Assembly: GCA_937902605.1 (NCBI GenBank)
Contig: CALFNC010000157.1
Location: 1-12,900 of the forward strand
Length of the DNA stretch: 12,900 nt
Reading direction: 5' to 3'
Source: an uncultured Acidobacteriota bacterium
GTDB lineage: Bacteria > Acidobacteriota > Thermoanaerobaculia > UBA5066
In this document: one piece after another, positions 5,789 through 12,900 of the stretch
Position numbering within the stretch: position 1 is the first letter of the stretch
Layout: every line of letters begins with the position of its first letter
Translations under genes and position numbers: made by a program
The notes under the pieces: generated by a model
Database searches by the model: none
Seen by the model: only the letters and a program-made list of their open reading frames with translations
Told to the model about the DNA's origin: nothing

Positions 5789-6595
5789 TTGACGAGACTT
5801 CTCGACCTCTACCGGCACCGGGCGCTGATCGGCGTCCTGACTTCCCGCGAGCTGAAGGCTCGCTACCGGGGCAGCGTCCTCGGGTTCTTCTGGTCGCTCC
5901 TGAACCCCCTCCTGATGCTGGCCGTCTACGCTCTCGTCTTCGAGGTCCTCCTCCCGAACCGATCGCCCGGCACCAGCCCTTACGCCCTGTTCCTCTTCTG
6001 CGGGCTCCTTCCGTGGAACTGGCTCTCCTCCTCGCTCACCGACGCGGCCGCCTCGCTCCTGGTGAGCGGGGCCCTCCTGAAGAAGATCCTCTTTCCCGCC
6101 GAGATTCTCCCGATCGTCGCGGTCGCTTCCCAGGCAGTCCACTTTCTCCTCGCCCTCCCGATTCTCCTCGCGGGGCTCCTGGCCGGGGCCCTCGGCCTGT
6201 TGGGGCCCAAGGTCGCGCTCGGCTGGCCGCTCCTCCAGCTGCCCGTCCTGTTCGTCCTGCAGGGGTTCCTCCTCCTGGGGATCGGACTCTTCCTCGCCGC
6301 GCTCACGGTCCACTTCCGCGACATGCGCGACATCCTCGGGACGGCGCTCTCGCTCTGGTTCTTCGCGACGCCGATCCTCTACAACCTGGCTGACCTGAAG
6401 GGTCACTCGGTGGCCCGCCTCCTGGCGTGGAACCCCCTTGCACCGCTCTTCGCCGCCTGGCGCGAGGCGCTCTTCTTTGGCCGCTGGATCACCCTGCCGG
6501 CGTGGGGGCTGCTGGCCGTCCTCTCCCTCGGGTCGTTCGCCGTCGGCTGGGCGTTCTTCGACCGGCTCCGCGACTCGTTCCCGGAGGCGGTCTGA
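5789..6595 (+). CDS. wzm: ABC-2 type polysaccharide exporter, membrane subunit (Wzm-like)
   Basis: 268-residue inner-membrane protein with about six membrane helices, the permease half of an O-antigen/teichoic-acid type ABC exporter that moves undecaprenyl-diphosphate-linked glycans to the periplasm. The amphipathic N-terminus (LYRHRALIGVLTSRELKARY) and YRGSVLGFFWSLLNPLLMLAVYALVF are characteristic of the ABC-2 family, as is the cytoplasmic HFRDMRDIL segment before the last helices. The length agrees with Wzm proteins (about 255-270). The start is TTG at 5789, giving MTRLLDLY; GGAGAG at 5772-5777 is the nearest ribosome site, at a rather long distance of 11 nt. The TGA overlaps the wzt start (CTGA), which fits a two-subunit transporter made at a set ratio. 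Confidence 0.9.
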   Translation: MTRLLDLYRHRALIGVLTSRELKARYRGSVLGFFWSLLNPLLMLAVYALVFEVLLPNRSPGTSPYALFLFCGLLPWNWLSSSLTDAAASLLVSGALLKKILFPAEILPIVAVASQAVHFLLALPILLAGLLAGALGLLGPKVALGWPLLQLPVLFVLQGFLLLGIGLFLAALTVHFRDMRDILGTALSLWFFATPILYNLADLKGHSVARLLAWNPLAPLFAAWREALFFGRWITLPAWGLLAVLSLGSFAVGWAFFDRLRDSFPEAV

Positions 6596-7983
6596 GCGCC
6601 ATCCGCGGCCCCGCGATCCGGGCCGAGGGGCTCTCGAAAAGCTACCGGCGCTGGGGCAAGAGCCGCGCCTTCGGGACGCTGAAGTCGGCTCTTCTCGGCC
6701 GCGGGCTCGCCGAGGTCCTGTCGCCCTCCGAGGTCATCCCGGCCCTGACGGACGTCTCGTTCCGAGTGGAGAAAGGGGAGACGTTCGGCGTTGTCGGTGC
6801 GAACGGGTGCGGCAAGTCGACGTTGCTGAAGCTTGTCGCCGGCATCTTCCGACCCACGGCAGGCCGCCTCGAGGTGAACGGAAAGGTCTCGGCCCTGATC
6901 GAGCTGGGGGCCGGCTTTCATCCGGAGATCTCCGGGCGCGAGAACGCCGTGATCAACGGCGTGATGCTCGGCCTGACGCGGCACGAGATCGAGCGGAAGC
7001 TTCCGGCGATCGTGGAGTTCTCGGGCCTTTCGGAGTTCATCGATCAGCCGGTGAAGACCTACTCCTCGGGGATGTACGTCCGGCTCGGCTTCGCCGTGGC
7101 GATCCACGTCGACCCGGACATCCTGGTGGTCGACGAGGTCCTCGCGGTCGGGGACGAGGCATTCGCCCACCGGTGCCTCGACACGATCCAAGAGCTGTCG
7201 GCGCGCGGGAAGACGATCCTCTTCGTCACCCACGCGCTTTCGCTCGTGGAAGAGCTCTGCGATCGAGTCCTTTACCTCGACCACGGCCGCGAGAGGCAGA
7301 TGGGGGAGCCCCGTGAAGTCCTCGCGACCTACCGACTGGACGTGGCGGCCGGAGAGGGGGCGCGTCTCGCGGACTTCCATGTGCAGGACCAGCAGACGCT
7401 ACTGGAATCCCCGGAGAAGGTGGCCGTCGACGAGGCCTCCGGGACGGAGCTAGCCCCGGAGGGAGCCCCTCCGCAGTCCGCCGCCGGAGAGGCTTCACTG
7501 CCTCCCGAGCCGGCGGCCCGGGCCGTCGAGCGTCCCCGCCGCTGGGGAGACCGGTCGGCCGAGATCACCGGGTGCCGTCTGCTCGACGCCACGGGGTCGG
7601 AGCGGTACGCCTTCCAGTCCGGGGAGACGCTGACGATCGAGATCGACGTCGTCCCGCGGCGGCCACTCGACGACTTCGTCTTCGGGGTCGGCCTCTTCAC
7701 GCCGGAGGACCTCTGCGTTCACGGCACCAACACCGACGTGGACGGCCTCGTCCCGGAGCTCCTCGACGCTCCGGCAACGGTCCGCGTTTCGCTGCCTCGG
7801 TGCGATCTCGGCGCGGGGACGTACCTCCTCGACGTGGCGGTCCATAGCCGGCGCGAGACACCGTACGACTACTGGCGCGGGGCGTGCCGCTTCCGTGTCG
7901 ACTCGACGGTCGCCGACGTCGGCGTCTACCGACCGGAGCGGCGCTGGACCTCGTCGGGAGGTGTCCGCTGGAGAGCCTCGTGA
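6592..7983 (+). CDS. wzt: Polysaccharide ABC exporter ATPase with C-terminal glycan-binding domain (Wzt-like), probable CTG start
   Basis: 463 residues. The ATPase occupies roughly 1-255: Walker A GANGCGKST (69-77), the KVSALIELGAGFHPEISGREN segment typical of Wzt/TagH, an SSGM signature, Walker B ILVVDEVLAVGD, and the switch histidine in FVTHA. A Pro/Ala/Glu-rich linker (about 265-320) leads to a beta-rich Wzt_C domain (about 321-450: FQSGETLTIEIDV through GTYLLDVAVHS). In O-antigen exporters this domain recognises the non-reducing-end cap of the finished chain. The first ATG/GTG/TTG within the protein is a GTG near codon 59, which would remove the first strands, so CTG at 6592 overlapping the wzm stop, with GGAGG at 6583-6587, is the best start. 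The stop overlaps arnT (GTGA). Confidence 0.92.
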   Translation: MSAIRGPAIRAEGLSKSYRRWGKSRAFGTLKSALLGRGLAEVLSPSEVIPALTDVSFRVEKGETFGVVGANGCGKSTLLKLVAGIFRPTAGRLEVNGKVSALIELGAGFHPEISGRENAVINGVMLGLTRHEIERKLPAIVEFSGLSEFIDQPVKTYSSGMYVRLGFAVAIHVDPDILVVDEVLAVGDEAFAHRCLDTIQELSARGKTILFVTHALSLVEELCDRVLYLDHGRERQMGEPREVLATYRLDVAAGEGARLADFHVQDQQTLLESPEKVAVDEASGTELAPEGAPPQSAAGEASLPPEPAARAVERPRRWGDRSAEITGCRLLDATGSERYAFQSGETLTIEIDVVPRRPLDDFVFGVGLFTPEDLCVHGTNTDVDGLVPELLDAPATVRVSLPRCDLGAGTYLLDVAVHSRRETPYDYWRGACRFRVDSTVADVGVYRPERRWTSSGGVRWRAS

Positions 7984-9689
7984 GCGCAACCCTCGCCGTC
8001 TCCGTCGACCGCCGGCGCGGCCTGGGGCTGCGCGTCCTATTCGCCTTCGCCCTCCTCCTCCTGGTGGCCGAGCCGTGGAGGGTGCCGCTCTTCGAGCCGG
8101 ACGAGGGGCGCTACTCCGAGATCCCCCGGGAAATGCTCGCCACCGGGGACTGGATCGTCCCGCGGCTCGACGGCGTGCTCTACTTCGAGAAGCCGCCCCT
8201 CCACTACTGGACCGTGGCGCTCTCTTTCAAGCTCCTCGGTACCACGGAGGTGGCGGCGCGGCTCCCCGTGAAGGTCGCGTCGGTCGGGATGGCCGTCCTC
8301 GCCCTTCTCTTCGCCCGCCGCCGCTGGGGACCGCGGGTCGGGTTCCTCGCCGGGTTGATCACCGCGTCCTCGGTACTGGTCGTGGCCCTCGCCCGGATCA
8401 CGATCATCGACCCATCCCTCTCGCTCGCCCTCACCGGGACGATCTTCTCGTTCGTCTCGTTCTTCGAGGCCGCCGAGAAACGGGACGAGCGAGGGGCCCG
8501 GCGCGCCCTCTTCCTTCTCCACCTCTCGGCCGCTGCGGCCGTCATGCTCAAGGGGCTGATCGGGCTGATTCTCCCCGGCGGAGCGATCGTTCTCTGGATC
8601 GTGCTGACCGGGCGGTGGAAGCTCCTCCCGCGACTTTTCTCGCCGTGGCCGCTCCTCCTCTTCCTCGCCTTGACCGTCCCGTGGCACGTTCTCGTCGCGC
8701 AGCGGGAGCCAAGCTTCCTCCGCTTCTACTTCGTCCACGAGCACCTCGACCGGTTCCTGAAAAGCGAGCACCGCCGTGGCGGCTCCTCGCTCTATTTCGT
8801 CGGGGTCCTCCTGGGCGGCTTCCTGCCGTGGACCGCCTTCCTCGGCCGCCTCCGGGAGACCTGGCCAGGCGTCCGCCTCGCCGCATGGCGGGACCGGCCG
8901 GTGGAAGCTTTCCTCTGGATCTGGTCAATCCTCGTCTTCGTCTTCTTCTCCGCGTCACAGTCGAAGCTGATCACCTACCTCGAGCCGATCTGGCCGGCCG
9001 TGGCCGTCCTGCTCGCCCTCGGGATCGAGCGCGCCCGCGAGAAGGGTGCCGACTTCCGGGGAAACCGGTGGGCCGCCGGCGTCCTCCTGGCTCTCCTTGC
9101 AGGGGCAGCGCTCGTCTATGGCTTCGGGGCTGGCTACGGCCCCCAGTTCGGGGTGTCCGGACCGGCGGCCCTCGCGGTCCTCGTCCTCGCAGTCGGAGCG
9201 CTCTGGCAGATCGCACTCGCCGAGGGGCTGGTCGGGCAGACGAGGAGGTGGCGGCGGGAGCCGGCCGTCCCGCTCGCCGCCGCATGGCTGTTATTCGTGG
9301 CGACGCTGGTGGTGGCCCTCCCGGGAGTCGCCCGGCACATCACGCCGTGGCCGCTGGTGGAGGCAGTCCTGCGCGAGAAGGCCCCGGGAGATCTCCTCCT
9401 CCAGCGGGGGCACTATCTCCAGGCCGTCCCCTTCTACGCTCGTACGCTGACGCCGGTGTCGCGTCTCGGCTGGCACGAACTGAACTTCGGGCAGTCGCAA
9501 GCCCCGGGCTCACCGCTCTTCCCCTCGGACGAGCAGTTCGCCGCCCTCTGGAACGGGCCGAAGAGGGTCCTGGCGGTCGTCCACCGAGACCACCTCTCGG
9601 CGTTCGCCGTCCTCCCTCTGAGCGCTCACCCGCCGTCGATCCTGGCCGTCACTCCGAACGGGAAGCACGCCCTCCTGGCGAACCGGTGA
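7980..9689 (+). CDS. arnT: Lipid A L-Ara4N transferase ArnT-like (GT83, PMT superfamily)
   Basis: 569-residue inner-membrane glycosyltransferase predicted to move L-Ara4N from undecaprenyl phosphate to lipid A phosphates on the periplasmic side. After the first helix (about 15-35) comes the family's active-site loop: EPDEGRYSEIPREMLATGDWIVPRLDG (39-65), with Asp41-Glu42, then YFEKPPLHYW (68-77). These match E. coli ArnT closely. Many membrane helices follow, and a soluble C-terminal part of about 110 residues ends the chain. Length is near the usual 550. GTG at 7980 overlaps the wzt stop, with GGAGAG (7970-7975) as ribosome site. Because of its neighbours (arnC, arnA, arnD) ArnT is preferred over a general PMT_2 protein; the acceptor could still be another envelope glycan. 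Confidence 0.88.
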   Translation: MSATLAVSVDRRRGLGLRVLFAFALLLLVAEPWRVPLFEPDEGRYSEIPREMLATGDWIVPRLDGVLYFEKPPLHYWTVALSFKLLGTTEVAARLPVKVASVGMAVLALLFARRRWGPRVGFLAGLITASSVLVVALARITIIDPSLSLALTGTIFSFVSFFEAAEKRDERGARRALFLLHLSAAAAVMLKGLIGLILPGGAIVLWIVLTGRWKLLPRLFSPWPLLLFLALTVPWHVLVAQREPSFLRFYFVHEHLDRFLKSEHRRGGSSLYFVGVLLGGFLPWTAFLGRLRETWPGVRLAAWRDRPVEAFLWIWSILVFVFFSASQSKLITYLEPIWPAVAVLLALGIERAREKGADFRGNRWAAGVLLALLAGAALVYGFGAGYGPQFGVSGPAALAVLVLAVGALWQIALAEGLVGQTRRWRREPAVPLAAAWLLFVATLVVALPGVARHITPWPLVEAVLREKAPGDLLLQRGHYLQAVPFYARTLTPVSRLGWHELNFGQSQAPGSPLFPSDEQFAALWNGPKRVLAVVHRDHLSAFAVLPLSAHPPSILAVTPNGKHALLANR

Positions 9690-9698
9690 ACACCGCGT

Positions 9699-9722
9699 CC
9701 CCCTCCGGGGCGCGCCCCCTTT
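9699..9722 (+). promoter_or_regulatory. GC-rich alternative stem in the arnT-arnC gap
   Basis: CCCCC (9699-9703), GGGG (9707-9710) and CCCCC (9715-9719) are separated by TCC and CGCG, then TTT follows. The G block can pair with either C block, giving two exclusive short hairpins; the second (GGGG-CGCG-CCCC then CTTT) looks like a weak terminator. GGGGCGCGCCCC (9707-9718) is also a perfect palindrome. Whether it acts as attenuator, terminator or operator is not known. The gap (9690-9733) is one of only two over 40 bp in the plus-strand run. Confidence 0.3.
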
Positions 9723-9727
9723 AGAAT
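9722..9727 (+). promoter_or_regulatory. Candidate -10 for a leaderless arnC transcript
   Basis: TAGAAT (five of six to TATAAT) ends 6 nt before the arnC GTG, and no ribosome site lies in the preceding 20 bases. A transcript started at the usual distance would begin at or next to the GTG. No -35 match is visible, as in many TANNNT-type leaderless promoters. Confidence 0.3.
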
Positions 9728-9733
9728 CGGGCA

Positions 9734-10678
9734 GTGTCCGCCCTGCTCGTCGTCCCCAGAAAGGTCTCCGTCGTCATCCCCGTCTACAACGAGGAGGCGA
9801 ACCTTCCGGCCCTCCTTCCCCGACTGCTGCCGGTGATGGAGGGGCTCGGACGTCCCTGGGAGGTGGTCTTCGTCGACGACGGGTCGCGGGACCGGTCGCT
9901 CGAGATCCTGAAGGCGGAAGCCGCTCGGCGCCCGGGGGTGAAGGTCGTGGAGCTGGTCCGGAACGCCGGTCAGCACATGGCGATCATGGCGGCGTTCACG
10001 GCCACGGATGGCGAGTACGTCGTCACGCTGGACGCCGATCTCCAGAACCCGCCCGAGGAGATCCCGAAGCTCGTCGCCGAGATGGACCGCGGCCACGACG
10101 TGGTCGGCACCGTCCGCGCGAACCGAAAGGACAATATTTTTCGTAAGGCAGCGTCGCGCCTCGTCAACCGAACGACCGCCGCGATCACCGGCATGCGGCT
10201 GAACGACTACGGCTGCATGCTGCGCGGCTACCACCGGGACGTGGTCGACGTGATGACCGCCTCGGAGGAGGTGTCGACCTTCATCCCGGCGCTCGCGCAG
10301 CAGTACGCGCGGCGGCCCGTGGAGATCGAGGTGGCCCACGAGGAGCGGAAGGCAGGAGAGTCGAAGTACTCGCTCTACACGCTGATCCGGCTCAATTTCG
10401 ACTTGATGACCGGCTTCTCGGTCGTCCCGCTCCAGCTCTTCACGTTCCTCGGCTTCCTCACGGCCCTCTGGGGCGTCGGGTTCGGCGTCTTCCTCCTCGC
10501 GCGCCGTCTCGTGGTTGGGGCCGAGGTGGAAGGCGTCTTCACGCTCTTCGCCCTGGCGTTCGTCGTCATGGGGATCCTCATGGCGGGGATCGGGATCGTC
10601 GGGGAGTACGTCGGCCGGATCTATCAGCAGGTCCGCGGACGCCCCCGTTTCCTGATCAGAAAGGTGCACGGCTCATGA
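9734..10678 (+). CDS. arnC: Undecaprenyl-phosphate 4-deoxy-4-formamido-L-arabinose transferase ArnC
   Basis: Transfers formylated Ara4N from its UDP form to undecaprenyl phosphate on the inner face of the inner membrane. The 314 residues (E. coli ArnC 322) have a GT2 domain starting [12 protein letters not shown] (10-21), VDDGS (47-51), [12 protein letters not shown] and the metal-binding [13 protein letters not shown] (99-111), then [25 protein letters not shown] and DYGCMLRGY, nearly the E. coli wording. Two membrane helices follow (about 233-256 and 268-290), then [20 protein letters not shown] at 9734 is the start; it lacks a ribosome site and sits close to a TAGAAT box. The DYGCML and STFIP blocks favour ArnC over other DPM1/GtrB relatives. 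The stop overlaps the next start (ATGA). Confidence 0.93.
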   Translation: MSALLVVPRKVSVVIPVYNEEANLPALLPRLLPVMEGLGRPWEVVFVDDGSRDRSLEILKAEAARRPGVKVVELVRNAGQHMAIMAAFTATDGEYVVTLDADLQNPPEEIPKLVAEMDRGHDVVGTVRANRKDNIFRKAASRLVNRTTAAITGMRLNDYGCMLRGYHRDVVDVMTASEEVSTFIPALAQQYARRPVEIEVAHEERKAGESKYSLYTLIRLNFDLMTGFSVVPLQLFTFLGFLTALWGVGFGVFLLARRLVVGAEVEGVFTLFALAFVVMGILMAGIGIVGEYVGRIYQQVRGRPRFLIRKVHGS

Positions 10679-11589
10679 GCGGCATCGTCATCGCCGGCTA
10701 CAGCGACGTCGGCTTCCGCTGCACGAAGTGGCTCCTCGACCAGAGGGAGCACGTCCGGCTGGTTTACACCCACCCGGACAACCCGTCGGAGACGCGCTGG
10801 TGGGACTCGGTCGCCGAGCTCGCGCAGTCCCGGGGCGTGCCGGTCCGCGTGGTGACGTCGCTGGACGACCCGGAGGAGGCGGACCGGATCCAGGCGCTCG
10901 AACCGGAGTTCCTCTTCTCGTTCTACTTCCGGAAGATGATCCCCCCGCGGATCCTCCAGATCCCGTCGAAGGGCGCGCTGAACATGCACGGTTCCTTCCT
11001 CCCCGCCTTCCGGGGGCGCTCTCCGATCAACTGGGCGATCTTGAAAGGGGCCGACCGGACCGGGGCGTCGCTGCACTACATGGCCGACAAGCCGGACGCT
11101 GGCGACCTCGTGGACCAGGAGGCAGTCCCGATCGGGTGGGACGACGACGCGCTCGCCGTCTCCCGGAAGGTCGGGGCGGCCGCCGTCACCGTCCTCCAGC
11201 GGTCGTGGCCGAAGCTGAAGCTGGGGGTCGCACCGCGGACGACGCTCGATCTGTCGAAGGGAAGCTACTTCGGCGGGCGCAAGCCGGAAGACGGCTTCAT
11301 CGACTGGGCGACGAGCGCCGTCGAGGTTCACAACCTGGTGAGGGCGGTGGCGCCCCCGTGGCCGGGCGCGTTCACCGACATCTTCGGCCCCAAGGTGACG
11401 ATCCTCAAGACCCGCCCCGGCGCCTACGGGGGGCACGACACGTTCCCCGGGAAGGTCGAGCCGACCGAGGGTTCGGTGATCGTCTACTGCGGGGACGACC
11501 GCCCCATCGAGATTCTGGCCGCCCGGCCCGAGGGGCAGGGCGATCTCGACGCAGGGCAGTTCCGGCTCTGGCTCCTGAAGCGCAGCTGA
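10675..11589 (+). CDS. arnA: UDP-L-Ara4N formyltransferase (stand-alone ArnA N-terminal domain)
   Basis: 304-residue cytosolic enzyme of the methionyl-tRNA formyltransferase fold. It formylates UDP-L-Ara4N with N10-formyltetrahydrofolate, which drives the pathway forward. The core [24 protein letters not shown] (102-125) has Asn103 and His105, and DAGDLV supplies Asp141; these correspond to E. coli ArnA Asn102, His104 and Asp140. The C-terminal part (about 205-304) is the OB-like domain. In E. coli this domain is fused to the dehydrogenase; here it ends in TGA, the partner lies 11 nt on in another frame, and the FT-DH order is kept. ATG at 10675 overlaps arnC and has AAGGTG (10661-10666) as ribosome site. 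Confidence 0.92.
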   Translation: MSGIVIAGYSDVGFRCTKWLLDQREHVRLVYTHPDNPSETRWWDSVAELAQSRGVPVRVVTSLDDPEEADRIQALEPEFLFSFYFRKMIPPRILQIPSKGALNMHGSFLPAFRGRSPINWAILKGADRTGASLHYMADKPDAGDLVDQEAVPIGWDDDALAVSRKVGAAAVTVLQRSWPKLKLGVAPRTTLDLSKGSYFGGRKPEDGFIDWATSAVEVHNLVRAVAPPWPGAFTDIFGPKVTILKTRPGAYGGHDTFPGKVEPTEGSVIVYCGDDRPIEILAARPEGQGDLDAGQFRLWLLKRS

Positions 11590-11600
11590 AAGGAAGAGGC

Positions 11601-12632
11601 ATGAAGGTCCTGATCCTGGGGGTGAACGGTTTCATCGGAAACGCTCTGACGCGCCGGATCCTCACGACGACCGACTGGGATGTCTTCGGCCTCGACGTCG
11701 GGAGCGACCGGATCAGCGAGTTCCTCGCCGACCACCGGTTCCGATTCTTGGAGGGGGACATCGGGATCAACAAGGAGTGGATCGAGTACCACGTCAAGAA
11801 GTGCGACGTGGTCCTGCCGCTCGTGGCGATCGCCACGCCCGCCACCTACGTCAAGAACCCGCTCGCCGTCTTCGAGCTCGACTTCGAGGAGAACCTCCGG
11901 GTGATCCGGATGGCCGCCAAGTACGGCAAGCGGGTGATCTTCCCGTCGACGTCCGAGGTCTACGGAATGTGCCCCGACCCGGAGTTCGACGAGGATGCTT
12001 CGCCCCTGGTCTACGGACCGATCAACAAGCCGCGGTGGATCTACTCGACATCCAAGCAGCTGCTCGACCGAGTTATCTGGGCGATGGGCGGCGCGCAGGG
12101 GCTGAAGTTCACCCTGTTCCGGCCCTTCAACTGGTACGGCCCGCACCTTGACAACATCGATGCGCCGAAGGAAGGGTCGAGCCGCGTTCTGACCCAGTTT
12201 CTCCACAACATCCTATACGGCGTTCCGATCAAGCTCGTGGACGGCGGCGAGCAGCGGCGCTGCTTCACCTTCATCGAGGACGGCATCGACGGCCTGATGA
12301 AGATCCTGGTCAACGAGGGAGGGAAGGCGGACAGCCAGATCTTCAACATCGGCAATCCTGCCGCGAACCTCTCGATCCACGAGCTGGCCGACCTCCTGAT
12401 CGCGTCGGTCGCGAAATATCCGCGCTTCGCGAAGGCGGCCCGGTCGACGAAAATCGTCAAGGTGACCTCCTACCAGTACTACGGCGAGGGGTACCAGGAC
12501 ATCACGATGCGCGTCCCGTCGATCCGGAAGGCGAAGGAGATCCTCGGCTGGAAGCCTAAGACCGACTTCGCGACCGGGTTGAAGAAGACCCTGGATTACT
12601 ACCTCAAGAGCCGCAAGCCTCACGAGGTGTGA
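11601..12632 (+). CDS. arnA: UDP-glucuronate oxidative decarboxylase (stand-alone ArnA C-terminal domain)
   Basis: 343-residue NAD-dependent extended SDR that oxidises and decarboxylates UDP-glucuronate to UDP-4-keto-L-arabinose, the substrate of ArnB. It begins [13 protein letters not shown] (Rossmann GxxGxxG at 7-13). Next come [33 protein letters not shown] (Ser118, Glu119, matching E. coli Ser433 and Glu434), Tyr148/Lys152 in [17 protein letters not shown] and [13 protein letters not shown], in which Arg304 appears to match Arg619. Similarity to E. coli ArnA is high throughout and distinguishes it from plain UDP-xylose synthase. ATG at 11601 has AAAGGAAGAGG directly before it. The stop overlaps arnD (GTGA). 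The two arnA parts together could form the usual complex without a covalent link. Confidence 0.93.
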   Translation: MKVLILGVNGFIGNALTRRILTTTDWDVFGLDVGSDRISEFLADHRFRFLEGDIGINKEWIEYHVKKCDVVLPLVAIATPATYVKNPLAVFELDFEENLRVIRMAAKYGKRVIFPSTSEVYGMCPDPEFDEDASPLVYGPINKPRWIYSTSKQLLDRVIWAMGGAQGLKFTLFRPFNWYGPHLDNIDAPKEGSSRVLTQFLHNILYGVPIKLVDGGEQRRCFTFIEDGIDGLMKILVNEGGKADSQIFNIGNPAANLSIHELADLLIASVAKYPRFAKAARSTKIVKVTSYQYYGEGYQDITMRVPSIRKAKEILGWKPKTDFATGLKKTLDYYLKSRKPHEV

Positions 12633-12900
12633 GCGACCTCGTCCTCAAGGTGGATGTCGACACGTTCTCGGGGACCCGCGAGGGGGTGCCCCGGCTGCTG
12701 GAGCTCTTCGAGAAGGAAGGCGTGCGGGCGACCTTCTTCTTCTCGCTCGGCCCCGACAACACCGGCAAGGCGGTGAAGCGGATCTTCCGGAAGGGGTTCG
12801 TGAAGAAGGTCCTTCGGGCTAGCCCGGCGGCGTCGTACGGCCTCGCGAACATGCTGTATGGAACGCTCCTGCCGGCGCCCGACGTGGGCCGGGATCCGAG
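12629..12900 (+). CDS. arnD: Undecaprenyl-phosphate-Ara4FN deformylase ArnD, N-terminal part
   Basis: About 90 residues of a NodB-like polysaccharide deacetylase that removes the formyl group from undecaprenyl-phosphate-Ara4FN before it crosses the membrane. The translation reads [20 protein letters not shown], and continues with [49 protein letters not shown]. It lines up with E. coli ArnD ([34 protein letters not shown]). Asp9 and Asp11 form the NodB DxD. The remaining metal histidines and catalytic residues lie beyond the window. GTG at 12629 overlaps the dehydrogenase stop, with GAGG immediately upstream. The gene is cut by the right edge and shows no sign of being broken. Confidence 0.9.
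   Translation, partial: MSDLVLKVDVDTFSGTREGVPRLLELFEKEGVRATFFFSLGPDNTGKAVKRIFRKGFVKKVLRASPAASYGLANMLYGTLLPAPDVGRDP

Noticed and set aside
5666..6406. Acidic antisense frame opposite wzm (Glu/Arg/Asp-rich)
   Set aside because: It is the complement of Leu/Phe-rich membrane helices, with no motif, and the sense strand is a clear ABC-2 permease.
10728..11600. Upstream extension of the ArnA dehydrogenase frame, which would overlap the whole formyltransferase gene
   Set aside because: The extension is an out-of-frame shadow of the formyltransferase, with Arg/Pro/Gly-rich noise. The dehydrogenase family begins at [13 protein letters not shown] with its own ribosome site at 11590-11600.

Overview
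The window is dense, GC-rich bacterial DNA. It comes from a Gram-negative with an outer membrane, because it carries most of a lipid A L-Ara4N (4-amino-4-deoxy-L-arabinose) pathway and an O-antigen-type ABC exporter. Codon use is strongly biased to G/C in third positions, which is why long spurious open frames lie antisense to most real genes. Acidobacteriota, Myxococcota or a related GC-rich lineage would fit; that is inference, and nothing here fixes the phylum. I see no tRNA, rRNA, insertion sequence, phage gene or CRISPR array.

The left part (1-2646) is a minus-strand run read right to left: moaD, moaE (molybdopterin synthase), a gene fusing a VOC/glyoxalase-like domain to a very long charged helix built of 18-residue repeats, and kbl (glycine C-acetyltransferase, truncated by the window edge). 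A good sigma70-like promoter precedes moaD. A second one lies at the moaE/VOC junction, with a structured leader of about 100 nt behind it. kbl begins 4 nt after the VOC-gene stop with a TTG codon, so the two are probably cotranscribed.

The right part (2694-12900) is an unbroken plus-strand run. It starts with a short-chain dehydrogenase/reductase, a HAD-like hydrolase and an APC-family amino-acid permease. After a 58-bp gap comes an envelope block: wzm-wzt (ABC-2 polysaccharide exporter with a Wzt C-terminal glycan-binding domain), arnT, arnC, an arnA formyltransferase gene, a separate arnA dehydrogenase gene, and arnD (truncated by the right edge). ArnA dehydrogenase oxidatively decarboxylates UDP-glucuronate, and ArnA formyltransferase N-formylates UDP-L-Ara4N. 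ArnC loads the formylated sugar on undecaprenyl phosphate, ArnD removes the formyl group, and ArnT transfers Ara4N to lipid A. The aminotransferase ArnB, Ugd and the ArnEF flippase are not in the window; arnB may lie downstream.

The most notable observations are: (1) the VOC-domain/long-helix fusion with an SPKK-containing basic tail; (2) six gene junctions that all use a 4-nt NTGA stop/start overlap, covering ATG, GTG, TTG and, at two junctions, CTG; (3) the tight coupling of a Wzm/Wzt exporter to a lipid A Ara4N pathway in which ArnA is split; and (4) a possibly leaderless arnC start behind a GC-rich alternative stem. I did not find a clearly new multi-gene system. The genes are recognisable, and the novelty is in fusion, arrangement and start signals.
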